Source: Corallococcus coralloides DSM 2259 (GTDB lineage: Bacteria > Myxococcota > Myxococcia > Myxococcales > Myxococcaceae). From it: a stretch of DNA of 64,000 nucleotides. The stretch is taken from the NCBI RefSeq assembly GCF_000255295.1, contig NC_017030.1, positions 4,650,001 through 4,714,000 of the forward strand. Direction: 5' to 3'. Shown here piece by piece: positions 24,829-34,626 of the stretch. The notes below the pieces were generated by a model. The model was not told the DNA's origin and ran no database searches. It saw only the letters and a program-made list of their open reading frames with translations. The translations under genes were made by a program, and so were the position numbers. Each line of letters opens with the position of its first letter. The first letter of the stretch is position 1.

Positions 24829-27800
24829 TCAGGACACGGTGTCGTAGGCGGGGGGCGCTTCCCTCGGCAGGTGGACCGTGAACGTCGTACCGGCCTCTTC
24901 GCTGGAGGCCACGCTCACGTGGCCCCCGTGCGCGCGCGCCACCTGCTGCACGATGTAGAGCCCCAGCCCCACGCTACGCGAGGACCGGCTTTCGTCATGG
25001 TGGCCGCGCCGCATGGCCTGGAAGAGCGTGGGCAGCATCTCCGGCGGAATGGGGCGGCCCCGGTTGTGGACCTCCAGCACCAGGTCGTCCCCCGCCTCGC
25101 GCGTGGACACCCGCACCGTGGCGCCCGGCTCGCCGTAGCGAAGGGCGTTGGTGACCAGGTTCTGCACCACCTGGCCCAGCCGCTCCTCGTCCCACGAGCC
25201 CAGGCCGTCGCCCTGTTGGTCCAGGACCACCTGCCGCTCCGGGAACGCCACCTGGACCTCCTCCAGCGCCCGGCGCGTGGCCTCGTGGAAGTCCATGCGG
25301 CGGCGGTGCACCGGCAGCCCTCCGCCCAGCCTCGCCTGGGTCACGTCCAGCAGGTCGCGGATGAGGCGGTTGGCGCGCTCGGCGCTGCTGATGATGCGGC
25401 CGGTGTTCTTCGTCGCGCGGTCCCCCAGGTCGTCACGCTGGAGCAGGGCATTCGCCGACAGGAGGATGGCGTTGAGCGGATTGCGCAGGTCGTGGCTGAC
25501 GATGCCAATGAGCTGCTGTTCGAACTCCCGCTGCTCCCGCGCCTCCGCCTCGCGCCGGTGGCGTTCGGTGATGTCGCGGCTCACCGTGGCGATGCCGATG
25601 TCCTCGCCCGTCGCGGCGTCGCGCAGCATGAAGAAGTTGTAGTGCACGGGCACCGCCGCCCCGGTGCGGAAGTTGCGGAGGCGGAACTCGCCGTCCCAGC
25701 GCCCGTGCTCGCGCAGCCTGGGCAGGATGACGTCGCGCACGTAGGGGCGGTCCTCCGTCAGGAAGTAGTCGAACAGGTGCGTGCTCCGCACCGCCTCCGG
25801 CCCCTCCAGTCCCAGCATCCGCTGGCCCGCCTCGTTGATGAACAGCGCCCGTCCGTCCGGCCCGCCAATGCCGATGAGGTCCGAGGACTGCTCCACCACC
25901 GCGATCAGCTTCTCGCGCTCCCGCTCCGCCTGACGCTGCTCCCGGCGCGCCCGCGCCGCCGCGAGGTTGCCCTCCACGCGCGCCAGCAGCTCCCGCGCGG
26001 AGAACGGCTTCACCAGGTAGGCGGTGGCGCCCATGCGCAGGCCCTCCACCGTGGCCTCTTCGCCGGCGCGCGCGGACAGCAGGATGACGGGCACGTGCAC
26101 CGTCGCCGGGTCCTCGCGCAGCCGCCGCAGGAGCCCGAAGCCATCCAGCTCCGGCATCATCACATCGCTGATGACGAGGTCCGGCATCCGGGCCCGGCAG
26201 ACCTCCAGCGCCTCCAGCCCGTTCGCCGCGAGCGTCACCTCGAAGCGCTCCGACAGCAGCGAATGCACATACGCGCGCATGTCCGCGTTGTCGTCCGCGA
26301 ACAGGACGTGGCCGCCCACGGTCCTTGTGAGGGGAGCGGGGGACGCGTCGACCGCGAGCATGGCTGGCATGCCCGCTGGCTCCGACCAGCCGGAAGCCTC
26401 TTCCAGGAACGCATCGAGGGTCGCGCCCGTCGGGACGCGCGCAGGCGTGGACGTGTTCTCGGTGGGGGCGGCCATGGAGGCCGCGTCCGCGGGCAGCGTC
26501 ACCGTGAAGGTGCTGCCCTGGCCGGGGTGGCTCTCCGCCTGCACGTCGCCGCCATGCAGGCGCGCCAGCTCCCGCACCAGCGCGAGCCCGATGCCGCTGC
26601 CCTCGTAGCTGCGTCCCTGCGCGCCCTGCACGCGGTGGAAGCGGTCGAAGATGCGCGGCAGTTCCTCCGGCGGGATGCCCGTGCCGGTGTCCACCACGCG
26701 CAGCACCACCTGCGTTCCCCGCCAGCGCAGGCTCACGCGGATGCCGCCCTGGTGCGTGAACTTGAACGCGTTGGAGATGAGGTTGAGGACGATCTTCTCC
26801 CACTGCTCCGGATCCACCTTCACGGGATGCGGCAGCGGGGGACAGTCCACGTCGAGCGTCAGGCCCGCGCGCTCCACGGTGGAGCGGAAGCCGCTGGCGA
26901 GCCCGCGGGTGAGCGCGGCGAGGTCGGTGGGCACCGCGGTGGCGTGCAGGCGGCCCGCTTCGATGCGGGAGAACTCCAGCAGCGTGTTGACGAGCTTGAG
27001 CAGCCGCAGCCCGTTGCGGTGCACCGTCCGCTGCCGTTCGAGCTGCCGGGGACCGAGCGGCTCCAGCGGATCCTGGAGGCCGTCCTCCACCGGCCCCAGC
27101 ATCAGCGCCAGCGGCGTGCGGAACTCGTGGCTCACGTTGCTGAAGAAGTCCGTCTTCGCGCGGTCCAACGCGGCCAGCGCCTCCGCGCGGCGGCGGTCCT
27201 CCTCACGAGCGCGGGCCTGGGAGATGGCCGTCGTCACGCCCCGGGCCAGCAGCTCCAGGAAGCCCCGGTACTTCTCATCGAGCGCGAGCCGGCGGCTCAG
27301 CCCCGTCACCAGGAAGCCCGCGGGCCGTGCATGTCCCACGCGCGGCAGGGGCTGCACGCACGCGGACGCCGTTCCCTCCGGCCACGGCCCCACCGCGACG
27401 GTGCCTGTCTCCCCAGGCAATCTCTCCCAGAGGAAGGTCGCGCCGGTGCTCGCGGCGGCCCCCAGGGGCCAGTCCGCGCCCGCCTCGCCGGGACCGTCCG
27501 GGAGGGGCAGGGTTTCGGGAGCGAGCGCATCCCCGGCGGTAAGTCCGCTGGTCCCGGCGAGCCGCGCGGTGCCGGTGGCGTCATCCACGAGGTAGAGCAG
27601 GGCGAAGGGCACGTCGAGCGGCGCCGCGGCGATGACGCGCAGGGCTTCGCGGCAGGCGTCCTCCGTGGTGGCCCGGTCCGAGGTGGAGGCCCCCAGCTCG
27701 CGCAGCGTGTCCAGCCGCCGCGTGCCCACCACCTGTCCGGTGGTTTCCTTGAGCGCCGCGAAGATGCCCGCCACGTCGCCGGACTCGTCGCGCACGGGCG

Positions 27801-28203
27801 AGTGGCTGTAGGTGAAGTAGCACTCCTCGACGAAGCCGTTGCGGTCGAGCGGCATCATCAGGTCATTGACGAAGATGGCCTCGCCGGTCCGGCGCATGCG
27901 CTCCCAGCCGGGGCCGAGCATGTGCCAGACCTCCGGCCAGGTGACGGGCGCGGCCTGTCCCAGGGCGGCGGGGTGCTTCGTGCGTCCGCAGATGGGCCGG
28001 TACGCGTCGTTGTAGAACTGGACGAACTCCGGGCCCCACGCGACGTAGAGCGGATAGTCGGAAGCGAGCACGATGCCGACGGCCGTGCGCAGCGACTGGG
28101 GCCACGTCTCCACGGGGCCCAGGGGCGTCTGCGCCCAGTCCACCTGGCGAAGCAGCGCGCCACAGGCGCCGCCACCTCGCAGGACTTCGTCTACCGCGCC
28201 CAT
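24829..28203 (-). CDS. Hybrid sensor histidine kinase with two transmitter modules
   Basis: A 1124-residue soluble signalling protein. Order of domains: PAS-like sensor (about 20-155, WGPEFVQFYNDAYRPICG), GAF (about 165-340), HisKA (His near residue 358 in NVSHEFRTPLALML), HATPase (GTGIPPEELPRIFDRF, GSGIGLALVRELARL), REC (DLVISDVMMPELDGF near residue 678, LLSARAGEEATVEGLRMGA), second PAS (LIGIGGPDGRALFINEAGQ), second HisKA (His near 904 in IVSHDLRNPLNAI) and second HATPase (GLGLYIVQQVARAHGGHV). No membrane segment is seen. Two kinase cores around one receiver suggest an internal relay. It converges on the permease gene; no response regulator is adjacent. Confidence 0.92.
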   Translation of the reverse strand: MGAVDEVLRGGGACGALLRQVDWAQTPLGPVETWPQSLRTAVGIVLASDYPLYVAWGPEFVQFYNDAYRPICGRTKHPAALGQAAPVTWPEVWHMLGPGWERMRRTGEAIFVNDLMMPLDRNGFVEECYFTYSHSPVRDESGDVAGIFAALKETTGQVVGTRRLDTLRELGASTSDRATTEDACREALRVIAAAPLDVPFALLYLVDDATGTARLAGTSGLTAGDALAPETLPLPDGPGEAGADWPLGAAASTGATFLWERLPGETGTVAVGPWPEGTASACVQPLPRVGHARPAGFLVTGLSRRLALDEKYRGFLELLARGVTTAISQARAREEDRRRAEALAALDRAKTDFFSNVSHEFRTPLALMLGPVEDGLQDPLEPLGPRQLERQRTVHRNGLRLLKLVNTLLEFSRIEAGRLHATAVPTDLAALTRGLASGFRSTVERAGLTLDVDCPPLPHPVKVDPEQWEKIVLNLISNAFKFTHQGGIRVSLRWRGTQVVLRVVDTGTGIPPEELPRIFDRFHRVQGAQGRSYEGSGIGLALVRELARLHGGDVQAESHPGQGSTFTVTLPADAASMAAPTENTSTPARVPTGATLDAFLEEASGWSEPAGMPAMLAVDASPAPLTRTVGGHVLFADDNADMRAYVHSLLSERFEVTLAANGLEALEVCRARMPDLVISDVMMPELDGFGLLRRLREDPATVHVPVILLSARAGEEATVEGLRMGATAYLVKPFSARELLARVEGNLAAARARREQRQAEREREKLIAVVEQSSDLIGIGGPDGRALFINEAGQRMLGLEGPEAVRSTHLFDYFLTEDRPYVRDVILPRLREHGRWDGEFRLRNFRTGAAVPVHYNFFMLRDAATGEDIGIATVSRDITERHRREAEAREQREFEQQLIGIVSHDLRNPLNAILLSANALLQRDDLGDRATKNTGRIISSAERANRLIRDLLDVTQARLGGGLPVHRRRMDFHEATRRALEEVQVAFPERQVVLDQQGDGLGSWDEERLGQVVQNLVTNALRYGEPGATVRVSTREAGDDLVLEVHNRGRPIPPEMLPTLFQAMRRGHHDESRSSRSVGLGLYIVQQVARAHGGHVSVASSEEAGTTFTVHLPREAPPAYDTVS

Positions 28204-28390
28204 GTGCCTCCACGCCCAGGCGCGCCTTCAAGGAAGGAGGCCACTGCTGGGAGACGAAACTTCGAGGTTTCTCCGTCCAATGGCCAGTGCGACGGGAGGA
28301 GCCCCTGGCGAAACGTGCGTCGATGAACGGCGGGCGCCTGGAGGGTGACCAGGCGACCGGATGCCGCGTGTGTTGGGTGGCTCAGGTCGG

Positions 28391-29725
28391 TCAGGCGACC
28401 TCGTGCGCGGTTCGGGCCCAGCGCACTCCATCCAACCCCAGGCTCCGCACCTCGGCCTCCATCAACGCGCCGTACTGCTCCTCGACCCATTGGCGGAAGT
28501 AGGCGTCCGGCGCCGCGAGCACCAGGTGTCCGTCCTCCAGTCCCACCGCGCGGGCCTTGCCCAGCCACGACAGCGCGTACCGCTTGCCCTGCGCGCGCAC
28601 CCCCTCCAGGCAGGCACTCCAGACGCGCGCCGCTTCCGTGGACGCGCCTTCGTCCGTGGCAGGTCCGCCGGAGGCTTCGGAGTCCACCTCCGCACCGTCC
28701 TCCAGGGGCGGGACGTAGCGCGTCCACACCCGGGGCGAGCAGAACGCGATCACGGTGCCCGGAGGCTGCCGGGCGCGGCCCCAGTCGGACTGGAGGTAGC
28801 CCTGGCAGGCCGCATGGAGCCGGGCCTCGTCGCCGGCCACGCCGCGCAGCGCCTGGGCGTACCAGTCCGCCCAACCGGCGGGCGGCTTCTCGCGGGGCAC
28901 GCCGCGGAAGGTCCGGGCGCGGGCGTCCTGGAAGGTGTCGAAGAAGGCCGCCGCGCGGGCGGCCAGGGTGGGGGCGGGGAGCGGACGTCCGGCGTCCGGG
29001 GACGGCGCGGGGGCGTCCTCGCGGGGCGGGGTGGCGGGGACCAGGTGCGTGCCGGGGAGGGAGAGCTGGATGGGGTCCTGCTCCGCGTCCGGGGGCGTGT
29101 CCTCGATGGGCATGAGCGCCACGGGGGCCAGGTGGGCCGTGAGCGGCGGCGCGGTTTCCAGTTCATCCAGGCCGGCAGCAGCAGATGAAGATCTCTTTTT
29201 CTCCTTCTCCCTTCTGTTTCTGGGGGAGGACGTCCCTGCCGTGTCCCGCGGACGTCCGGCGGACACATCGAGCCCCTTCGCGGCGGCCCGTTCCCTCCGC
29301 TTGCGCTCGGCCTCCTTCTTCCGCTTGTCGAGCACTCCGACGTAGCGATCGCAGAGGGTGAGGCGCACGCCGTCCTCTTCACGGACCAGGAGGCGGGCAT
29401 GGAGGAGGGCGGACCAGAAGGCGCCGGGCGTGCCCGTCCAGCGGACGGCGGACTCCAGCGCTTCGATCCACACGGCTTCGTCCAGGGACGCGTCCCACGC
29501 CTGTCCGCCGGACATGTCCGCGGACGGTCCGAAGGACACGAAGCGCCCTTCGGGCAGGGCCTGCACGGCCCAGATCTGCAGCTCCACCATCGCGCCCAGG
29601 AACGCGCGCCGCTCCATGCCCAGGGCACGCGCGGCGCCGATCACCGCGAGGCTCATGGGGAAGCCCACGTCCACCTGAACCCAGTCCAGACCCGCCACGT
29701 CCACGCCTCCCAGCCCGGACACCAC
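28391..29725 (-). CDS. Protein with C-terminal DnaA domain I-like region
   Basis: A 444-residue protein. The N-terminal ~130 residues (FPMSLAVIGAARALGMERRAF... ) look like a winged-helix replication-organiser type domain, followed by a Lys/Arg-rich stretch (KRKKEAERKRRERAAAKG), a Pro-rich linker and a helical region (WADWYAQALRGVAGDEARL). The last ~75 residues (ARVWSACLEGVRAQGKRYALSWLGKARAVGLEDGHLVLAAPDAYFRQW in parts) match the pattern of DnaA domain I. No AAA+ ATPase or DnaA box-binding domain is present. The start is uncertain: GTG 29725 has a poor ribosome site. It resembles phage/plasmid replication-initiation proteins, but no phage genes are nearby. Confidence 0.55.
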   Translation of the reverse strand: MVSGLGGVDVAGLDWVQVDVGFPMSLAVIGAARALGMERRAFLGAMVELQIWAVQALPEGRFVSFGPSADMSGGQAWDASLDEAVWIEALESAVRWTGTPGAFWSALLHARLLVREEDGVRLTLCDRYVGVLDKRKKEAERKRRERAAAKGLDVSAGRPRDTAGTSSPRNRREKEKKRSSSAAAGLDELETAPPLTAHLAPVALMPIEDTPPDAEQDPIQLSLPGTHLVPATPPREDAPAPSPDAGRPLPAPTLAARAAAFFDTFQDARARTFRGVPREKPPAGWADWYAQALRGVAGDEARLHAACQGYLQSDWGRARQPPGTVIAFCSPRVWTRYVPPLEDGAEVDSEASGGPATDEGASTEAARVWSACLEGVRAQGKRYALSWLGKARAVGLEDGHLVLAAPDAYFRQWVEEQYGALMEAEVRSLGLDGVRWARTAHEVA

Positions 29726-30024
29726 CGCGCGCCCGGTCCTGTGCCCTGGTGCCCGCTACGGGCGTCCGTCCCTGCCCGATGTCGTGGGTCGTCCCCCGGT
29801 CCGCTGATCCAGCGTTGATCGCAGCGACCCGGCCGGAAGCCGGGCGCTACACGAGCGCAGGAGGTGGGATGGGGGAGGGGGATGATCCACGGATCCGCGA
29901 TCTGTGTCGTCAGGCCCGAACCGTCTACCCCCTGGGTTCTCCAGCGGACGTCCGTTCTTTGGACGCTACAGGGCGCTACAGAAGAGGGCCGCCGCGGCGC
30001 GGTTGGGGGTGTCCTCCAGGCGGA
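29726..30024. other. Intergenic region with CGCTAC repeats upstream of the DnaA-I-like gene
   Basis: This 299-bp gene-free stretch has CGCTAC at 29754, CGCTACA at 29845, 29964 and 29974, the last two 10 bp apart as GCTACAG direct repeats. Read on the minus strand they are TGTAGCG motifs upstream of the DnaA-I-like gene. They could be operator or iteron sites. No ORF in the stretch has support. Confidence 0.4.
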
Positions 30025-32268
30025 TCAGGGAGGAACGCAACCACCCGTGGAGGCGGGGCTGATCACTGCTCCACTGTTGAGGACGCAGGACTGAACGCTG
30101 CGCAGGTGGATGGATCCCGCGGCGCCTCCGCCACCGCCGCCGCCTCCACCGTAGTTGAGCAGCACCGCCGTTCCGTCATCGCCAGGGGCAGGCTTGCTAA
30201 AACTGCCACCCGCGCCACCGTTGCCACCCGCGGTAGCAAGGCCGGAGCCGCCGTTGGCTCTGCTGCCGCTGTCCTCGCTGCCATTCGAGCCATTGGCTCC
30301 GTGACTTGAGGTATCGGAGCTCGCGGCGGCGCCCTCTCCACCACCGCCACCATTGGCGGTGAGCCGAGCGTTGGACGTCAGGTTCACCTGGAAGGCTTCC
30401 AGCACAATGCGGCCCCCGCTCCCTCCGCCACCGCCACCCGCTGCCGCAGTAGGCGAAACGCTCGCCTTGCCACCCAGTCCACCGCCGCCACTCACGGAGA
30501 GGATCTTCCCGATGGTCAGTCTCCTGGCCACGGAGATCTGGAGTGCGCCACCGCCTGCACCGCCGAACCCACCGGCTGCGCTGCCCGTGCCTCCACCATT
30601 GCCGCCCGCACACCCACCAAGGAGGGGCGAGAGGGAGGAGCCCTGCACGGCGCCTGCGCCGCCCCATGCTGCGTTGGGGTTGTAGCCCCAGCCGCCATTG
30701 GCTCCGGCCGTCGCTCCGCCCGCGCCACCTCCGCCTCCGCCCTGACCTTCGCTGTAGAGCCCGTTCTTGCCCTGTGATGCGGTGCACGCCTGATTGCCTC
30801 CGGCTCCGGGGACCGGTGCACCGTTCACGATGCGCCCGCTGGCCAGGATGTCGTGATTCAGCGTCGCATCCCCATACACGGCGAGGATGACCGGACGGCT
30901 GCCCACGATGCGCAGCTCGCCGCCCAGGGCCAGGGTCCGCACCGGGATGAGCAGGGTGTTGGGTGCACCTCCAGACTGGGGCAGGAGCTTGATGGTGAAC
31001 GCGCTGGTGTCCGGGCCGGTGGCCACGGGCGTCCAGGACAGCGTGTCCGTATCGAACACCCCCGCTCCGGTGGTCCTCAGCTCGCCAATCTCACCGCCAG
31101 GAATGATGTTCGGATTGAAGTTGCTGGGCGTGTACGGGAACGCGACGCACTGGCCCGTCGCGCTGCACACGCGCGGAGTTCCCGCGCCGTCTTCGCTGCA
31201 GGGCAGATTGAGCCGAGCCGGATCCCCCGAATAGATACAGGAGTTGTTCGCCGTGCAGCCCGCGACCGTGTTGCATTCCCTGGGAGGGCAGGGCGTGTCC
31301 GTGCCGATGCACGTGCCATTGCCATCGCAGAAGCCCGAGGTGTGGCAGACATTGCCGTCCACGCAGGACGTGGTGGCCGGCTTGGGAGAGTACTCACAGC
31401 TGCCGGTGGTCGGGTTGCAGGTGCCCATGGGCTCCTGACACTGAGGGTTCGCTGGCACGGGGCACATCCGCACATCGCCCACGCACTGCCTATCAGCCGT
31501 GCAGCGGTCATCGGTCATGCACGGATTCCCGGAGTCGCAAGCCTGGCCCACCGGTACGGAACCTTCGATGCATGCACCCGTGGAGGCTTCGCAGGTCACC
31601 GTGGGCTGGCATTGCCCGGGCGTCTGGGTGCACTTCGGCGTTCCACCCGCGCACATCGCCGCGGCGCCAATCCCCACGCATCGCTTGTCCACCGTGCACG
31701 GGTCCCCGTCCGTGCACGTCTTCTCCGTGCAATCGCTGTCCGCGCACGACTTGTGACCGTCGCAGTCGTAGTCGACATTCGCGTCGCATTGTTCCGTAGC
31801 GCCTGGATGAACATCCGCCCGCGTGTCATCGCAGTCGGGCGACTCCACGCCGGGACCGCTCGCGACGAAGCCGTCACCATCCGCGTCCACCGCCCGCAGG
31901 GTGACGGTCCAGTCAATGGACTTTCCGGCGGGTGCATCCAAAGCGCGGTCCTCGTGAACCTCCACGAGCGCTCCCGTGCATTGATTGCCGCTGAAGGCCG
32001 CGAACGAAGTCGCCTTGACGTTGAGCCGTTCGCCCCACGCCGGCTTGCGGACCATCGCGACCTGGATCTCTTTCGCGTCAGGGTCCTTGAACTGACTGGA
32101 GGGAAGGTCGGTTCCCGCCTGGTTGATTCCGTCACCGACCTCCACGCGCAGGCACTGGGGCCTGTAGGAGGGGTACTTCACCGTCACGCGAAGCACGCCC
32201 TCGGCGGGGTCCTTCATGCGGCAGGCGGAGAGCAGCACCATGCAGGTCAATAGACAGAACAGACGCAT
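30025..32268 (-). CDS. Surface lipoprotein, Cys-rich then Gly-rich (paralogue 3 of 3)
   Basis: A 747-residue protein with signal [16 protein letters not shown] (Cys16). After a ~120-residue N-terminal domain comes a MopE-like metal-binding motif (DADGDGF...[18 protein letters not shown]), then about 200 residues of repeated Cys-rich units ([27 protein letters not shown]), a middle beta domain ([18 protein letters not shown]) and a C-terminal ~260 residues dominated by GG and GGGGG blocks, ending [18 protein letters not shown]. Two longer homologues lie upstream on the same strand. A surface or secreted adhesive/structural role is inferred; no enzyme motif is seen. Confidence 0.85.
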   Translation of the reverse strand: MRLFCLLTCMVLLSACRMKDPAEGVLRVTVKYPSYRPQCLRVEVGDGINQAGTDLPSSQFKDPDAKEIQVAMVRKPAWGERLNVKATSFAAFSGNQCTGALVEVHEDRALDAPAGKSIDWTVTLRAVDADGDGFVASGPGVESPDCDDTRADVHPGATEQCDANVDYDCDGHKSCADSDCTEKTCTDGDPCTVDKRCVGIGAAAMCAGGTPKCTQTPGQCQPTVTCEASTGACIEGSVPVGQACDSGNPCMTDDRCTADRQCVGDVRMCPVPANPQCQEPMGTCNPTTGSCEYSPKPATTSCVDGNVCHTSGFCDGNGTCIGTDTPCPPRECNTVAGCTANNSCIYSGDPARLNLPCSEDGAGTPRVCSATGQCVAFPYTPSNFNPNIIPGGEIGELRTTGAGVFDTDTLSWTPVATGPDTSAFTIKLLPQSGGAPNTLLIPVRTLALGGELRIVGSRPVILAVYGDATLNHDILASGRIVNGAPVPGAGGNQACTASQGKNGLYSEGQGGGGGGAGGATAGANGGWGYNPNAAWGGAGAVQGSSLSPLLGGCAGGNGGGTGSAAGGFGGAGGGALQISVARRLTIGKILSVSGGGGLGGKASVSPTAAAGGGGGGSGGRIVLEAFQVNLTSNARLTANGGGGGEGAAASSDTSSHGANGSNGSEDSGSRANGGSGLATAGGNGGAGGSFSKPAPGDDGTAVLLNYGGGGGGGGGAAGSIHLRSVQSCVLNSGAVISPASTGGCVPP

Positions 32269-32276
32269 GGTGCCGC

Positions 32277-32306
32277 ACTGTACCCGTCAGCCCTCTGTTA
32301 CTGGAA
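32277..32306 (-). promoter_or_regulatory. Candidate promoter TTCCAG-N18-TACAGT
   Basis: On the minus strand TTCCAG (32306-32301) and TACAGT (32282-32277) are separated by 18 bp; TACAGT ends 8 nt before the ATG and no Shine-Dalgarno sequence is seen. The same pair with the same spacing precedes the next paralogue. TTCCAG is part of a 12-bp palindrome CTGGAATTCCAG (32301-32312). Confidence 0.4.
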
Positions 32307-32325
32307 TTCCAGGAGGCGGCGGGCG

Positions 32326-34572
32326 TCAGAGAGGCTGGCAGCCTCCCGTGGCGGCGGGGCTGATCACATAACCGTCTGCCTGGGTGCAGCTCTGGAGGCT
32401 GCGCAGATAGATGGAGCCCGCGGCGCCACCGCCGCCACCGCCACCGCCACTACCCAACACGACCGTTCCTCCGTTTTCACCAGAAGTGGGCGTGTTCGAG
32501 GTGCCACCCTTGCCACCATCTCCACCCGTGGTGGCGCCATCCTTGCCGCCGTTCGCGCTGGTGGCGGTGTCCTCGCTGCCACTGATGCCATCCGCTCCTG
32601 GATTCGCGACGCCAGCGCCGGCGCCGCCACCCTCTCCACCGCCGCCGCCATTGGCGGTAAGCCGCGCGTTGGACGTCAGGCTCACCTGGAAGGCTTCCAG
32701 CACGATGCGGCCCCCGCTCCCACCGCCGCCGCCACCCGCCGCAGCGTCATTCGAAGCGTTCGCCTTGCCGCCCAGGCCACCGCCACCGCTCACGGAGAGG
32801 GTCTTGCCGACAGTCAGCGTCCTGGCGACGGAGATCTGAATCGCGCCACCTCCCGCGCCACCAGGCCCACCGGCCGCGTTGCCCGTGCCTCCACCCGCAC
32901 CTCCCGCGCACCCGCCGAGGAGTGGAATGAAGGCCGATGCCTGCAGCGAACCTCCGTCGCCCCGCGTGGCGTTGGCGTTGAGGCCCCTGCCGCCATTGGC
33001 TCCGGCCGTCGCGCCACCCGCGCCACCTCCGCCTCCGCCCTGTCCCCCGCTGAATGTCCCGTTATTGCCCTGTGACGTGGTGCACGCTTGATTGCCTCCG
33101 GCTCCGGGAACTGGTGCGCCATTCACGATCTGCCCGCTGGCCAGGATGGAGTGGTTCAGCGTCGCATCCCCATACACGGCGAGGATGACGGGGCGGCTGC
33201 CCACGATGCGCAGCTCACCACCCAGAGCCAGGGTCCGTACCGGGATGAGCAGGATGTCGGGTGCGCCTCCGCCCTGGGCCACGGTCTTGAGGGTGAATGC
33301 AGTGGTGTCCGGGCCTCCGTTCGCCTGGGGTGTCCAGGTCTGGGTTTCCGTGTCGAACACCACCGCTCCGGTGGTCCTCAGTTCGCCAATCTCACCGCCA
33401 GGAATGGCGTTCGGGTCGAAGTTGCTGGGCGTATACGGGAACGCGACGCACTGGCCCGTCACGGTGCACACGCGCGGCGTTCCGGACTCGTCCAGGCTGC
33501 AGGGCAGGTTGAGCTGGGCCGGGTCTCCCGAATAGACGCAGGAGTTGTTCGCCGTGCAGCCCACGGCGGTCTTGCACTCCATGGGAGGGCAGGGCGTGTC
33601 CGTGCCGATGCACGTGCCATTGCCATCGCAGAACCCCGGTTCATGGCAGACGTTGCCGTCCACACAGGACGTGGTGACCGGCTTGGGAGTGTACTCACAG
33701 ATGCCGTTGGTCGGGTTGCAGGTGCCCGTGGGCTCCTGGCACGCGGGGCTCGTCGGCGTGGTGCACGTCTTCAAGGTCCCCACGCACTGCTTGTCGGCAG
33801 TACAGCGGCCATCGGTCATGCACGGGTTCCCGGGGTCGCAAGCCGCGCCCTCCTGCACGTTCCCCTCGATGCACTCACCCGTGGAGGACTCGCACGTCAC
33901 CGTCGTCTGGCATTGACCCACGGACTGCTGGCACTTGGGCGTGCCACCTCCGCACTGCGCCGATGCCCCCACGCCGATGCACCGCTTGCCCGTGTTGCAC
34001 AGGTCGCCGTCCGTGCACGTCCTCTCCGTGCAGTCCGAATCCGCGCACGCGAACTTCCCATCACAGTCGTAGTCGATGGTCGTGTCGCACTTCTCCTCTG
34101 CGCCCGGGCGGACGTCCGCCTTCGTTTCGTCGCAGTCGGAAATGCCTGCCCATTCGATGCCGGAAGGAGAGCCGTCGCCGTCAGCGTCCACCGCCTTCAG
34201 CGCCACGTCGAAGCGCGTGTACTCCTTGGGAACGATCGTGAGCGCGGCGTTCGTGAACCGCTCCACCGCCTCACCCGAGCACCGGTTGCCGTCAGTCTCC
34301 GCGTACGACGACACCGTGAGGTCCAGCGTCGCGTCCCAGTCCGCCTTGCGGCGCACCGCGACCAGGACTTCATTCTTCTCCGCGTTCTTGAACTGGCTGG
34401 AGAGGATGTCCGTGGCTTCCTGGTGCCCGTTCGCATCCTTCGCCTCCACGCGCACGCACGCGGGCTTGAAGGAGCCGTACTTCACGGACACGCGGATGGC
34501 GCCTTCGTCGGGAGCCTTCTCCCGACAGGCAGCCAGCAACACCACACATCCCAGCAGGCAGAGCCGATTCAT
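32326..34572 (-). CDS. Surface lipoprotein, Cys-rich then Gly-rich (paralogue 2 of 3)
   Basis: A 748-residue paralogue of its two neighbours: signal MNRLCLLGCVVLLAAC, N-terminal domain (KAPDEGAIRVSVKYGSFKP, nearly identical to the third copy), MopE-like motif (DADGDGSPSGIEWAGISDCDE...CDTTIDYDCDG), Cys-rich units, beta domain and a Gly-rich C-terminus ending SLQSCTQADGYVISPAATGGC. Its C-terminal two-thirds are closest to the 30025-32268 copy while its N-terminus is closest to the 34627-36816 copy, a mosaic that points to recombination between the copies. ATG 34572 rather than GTG 34581 because it begins the lipoprotein signal. Confidence 0.85.
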   Translation of the reverse strand: MNRLCLLGCVVLLAACREKAPDEGAIRVSVKYGSFKPACVRVEAKDANGHQEATDILSSQFKNAEKNEVLVAVRRKADWDATLDLTVSSYAETDGNRCSGEAVERFTNAALTIVPKEYTRFDVALKAVDADGDGSPSGIEWAGISDCDETKADVRPGAEEKCDTTIDYDCDGKFACADSDCTERTCTDGDLCNTGKRCIGVGASAQCGGGTPKCQQSVGQCQTTVTCESSTGECIEGNVQEGAACDPGNPCMTDGRCTADKQCVGTLKTCTTPTSPACQEPTGTCNPTNGICEYTPKPVTTSCVDGNVCHEPGFCDGNGTCIGTDTPCPPMECKTAVGCTANNSCVYSGDPAQLNLPCSLDESGTPRVCTVTGQCVAFPYTPSNFDPNAIPGGEIGELRTTGAVVFDTETQTWTPQANGGPDTTAFTLKTVAQGGGAPDILLIPVRTLALGGELRIVGSRPVILAVYGDATLNHSILASGQIVNGAPVPGAGGNQACTTSQGNNGTFSGGQGGGGGGAGGATAGANGGRGLNANATRGDGGSLQASAFIPLLGGCAGGAGGGTGNAAGGPGGAGGGAIQISVARTLTVGKTLSVSGGGGLGGKANASNDAAAGGGGGGSGGRIVLEAFQVSLTSNARLTANGGGGGEGGGAGAGVANPGADGISGSEDTATSANGGKDGATTGGDGGKGGTSNTPTSGENGGTVVLGSGGGGGGGGAAGSIYLRSLQSCTQADGYVISPAATGGCQPL

Positions 34573-34579
34573 GGCCCGC

Positions 34580-34609
34580 ACTGTACCTGTCGTTCCTTGC
34601 CGACTGGAA
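34580..34609 (-). promoter_or_regulatory. Candidate promoter TTCCAG-N18-TACAGT
   Basis: Minus-strand TTCCAG (34609-34604) and TACAGT (34585-34580) with an 18-bp spacer, 7 nt before the ATG at 34572. It matches the arrangement before the neighbouring paralogue at 32268 although much of the spacer differs. Confidence 0.4.
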
Positions 34610-34626
34610 TTTCAGGTCAGGATGGC

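Noticed and set aside
28240-28290. Terminator hairpin GAAAC/GTTTC after the DnaA-I-like gene
   Set aside because: Only a 5-bp stem with a bulge; too weak to list as a feature.
24871-28326. 1151-codon plus-strand open frame opposite the hybrid kinase
   Set aside because: It is the antisense shadow of a gene with clear HisKA, REC and HATPase motifs; the translation is Arg/His/Gln-rich without any domain.
28391-30024. Prophage or plasmid remnant around the DnaA-I-like gene
   Set aside because: No integrase, structural, or partition genes and no attachment-like repeats flank it; base composition is like the surroundings.
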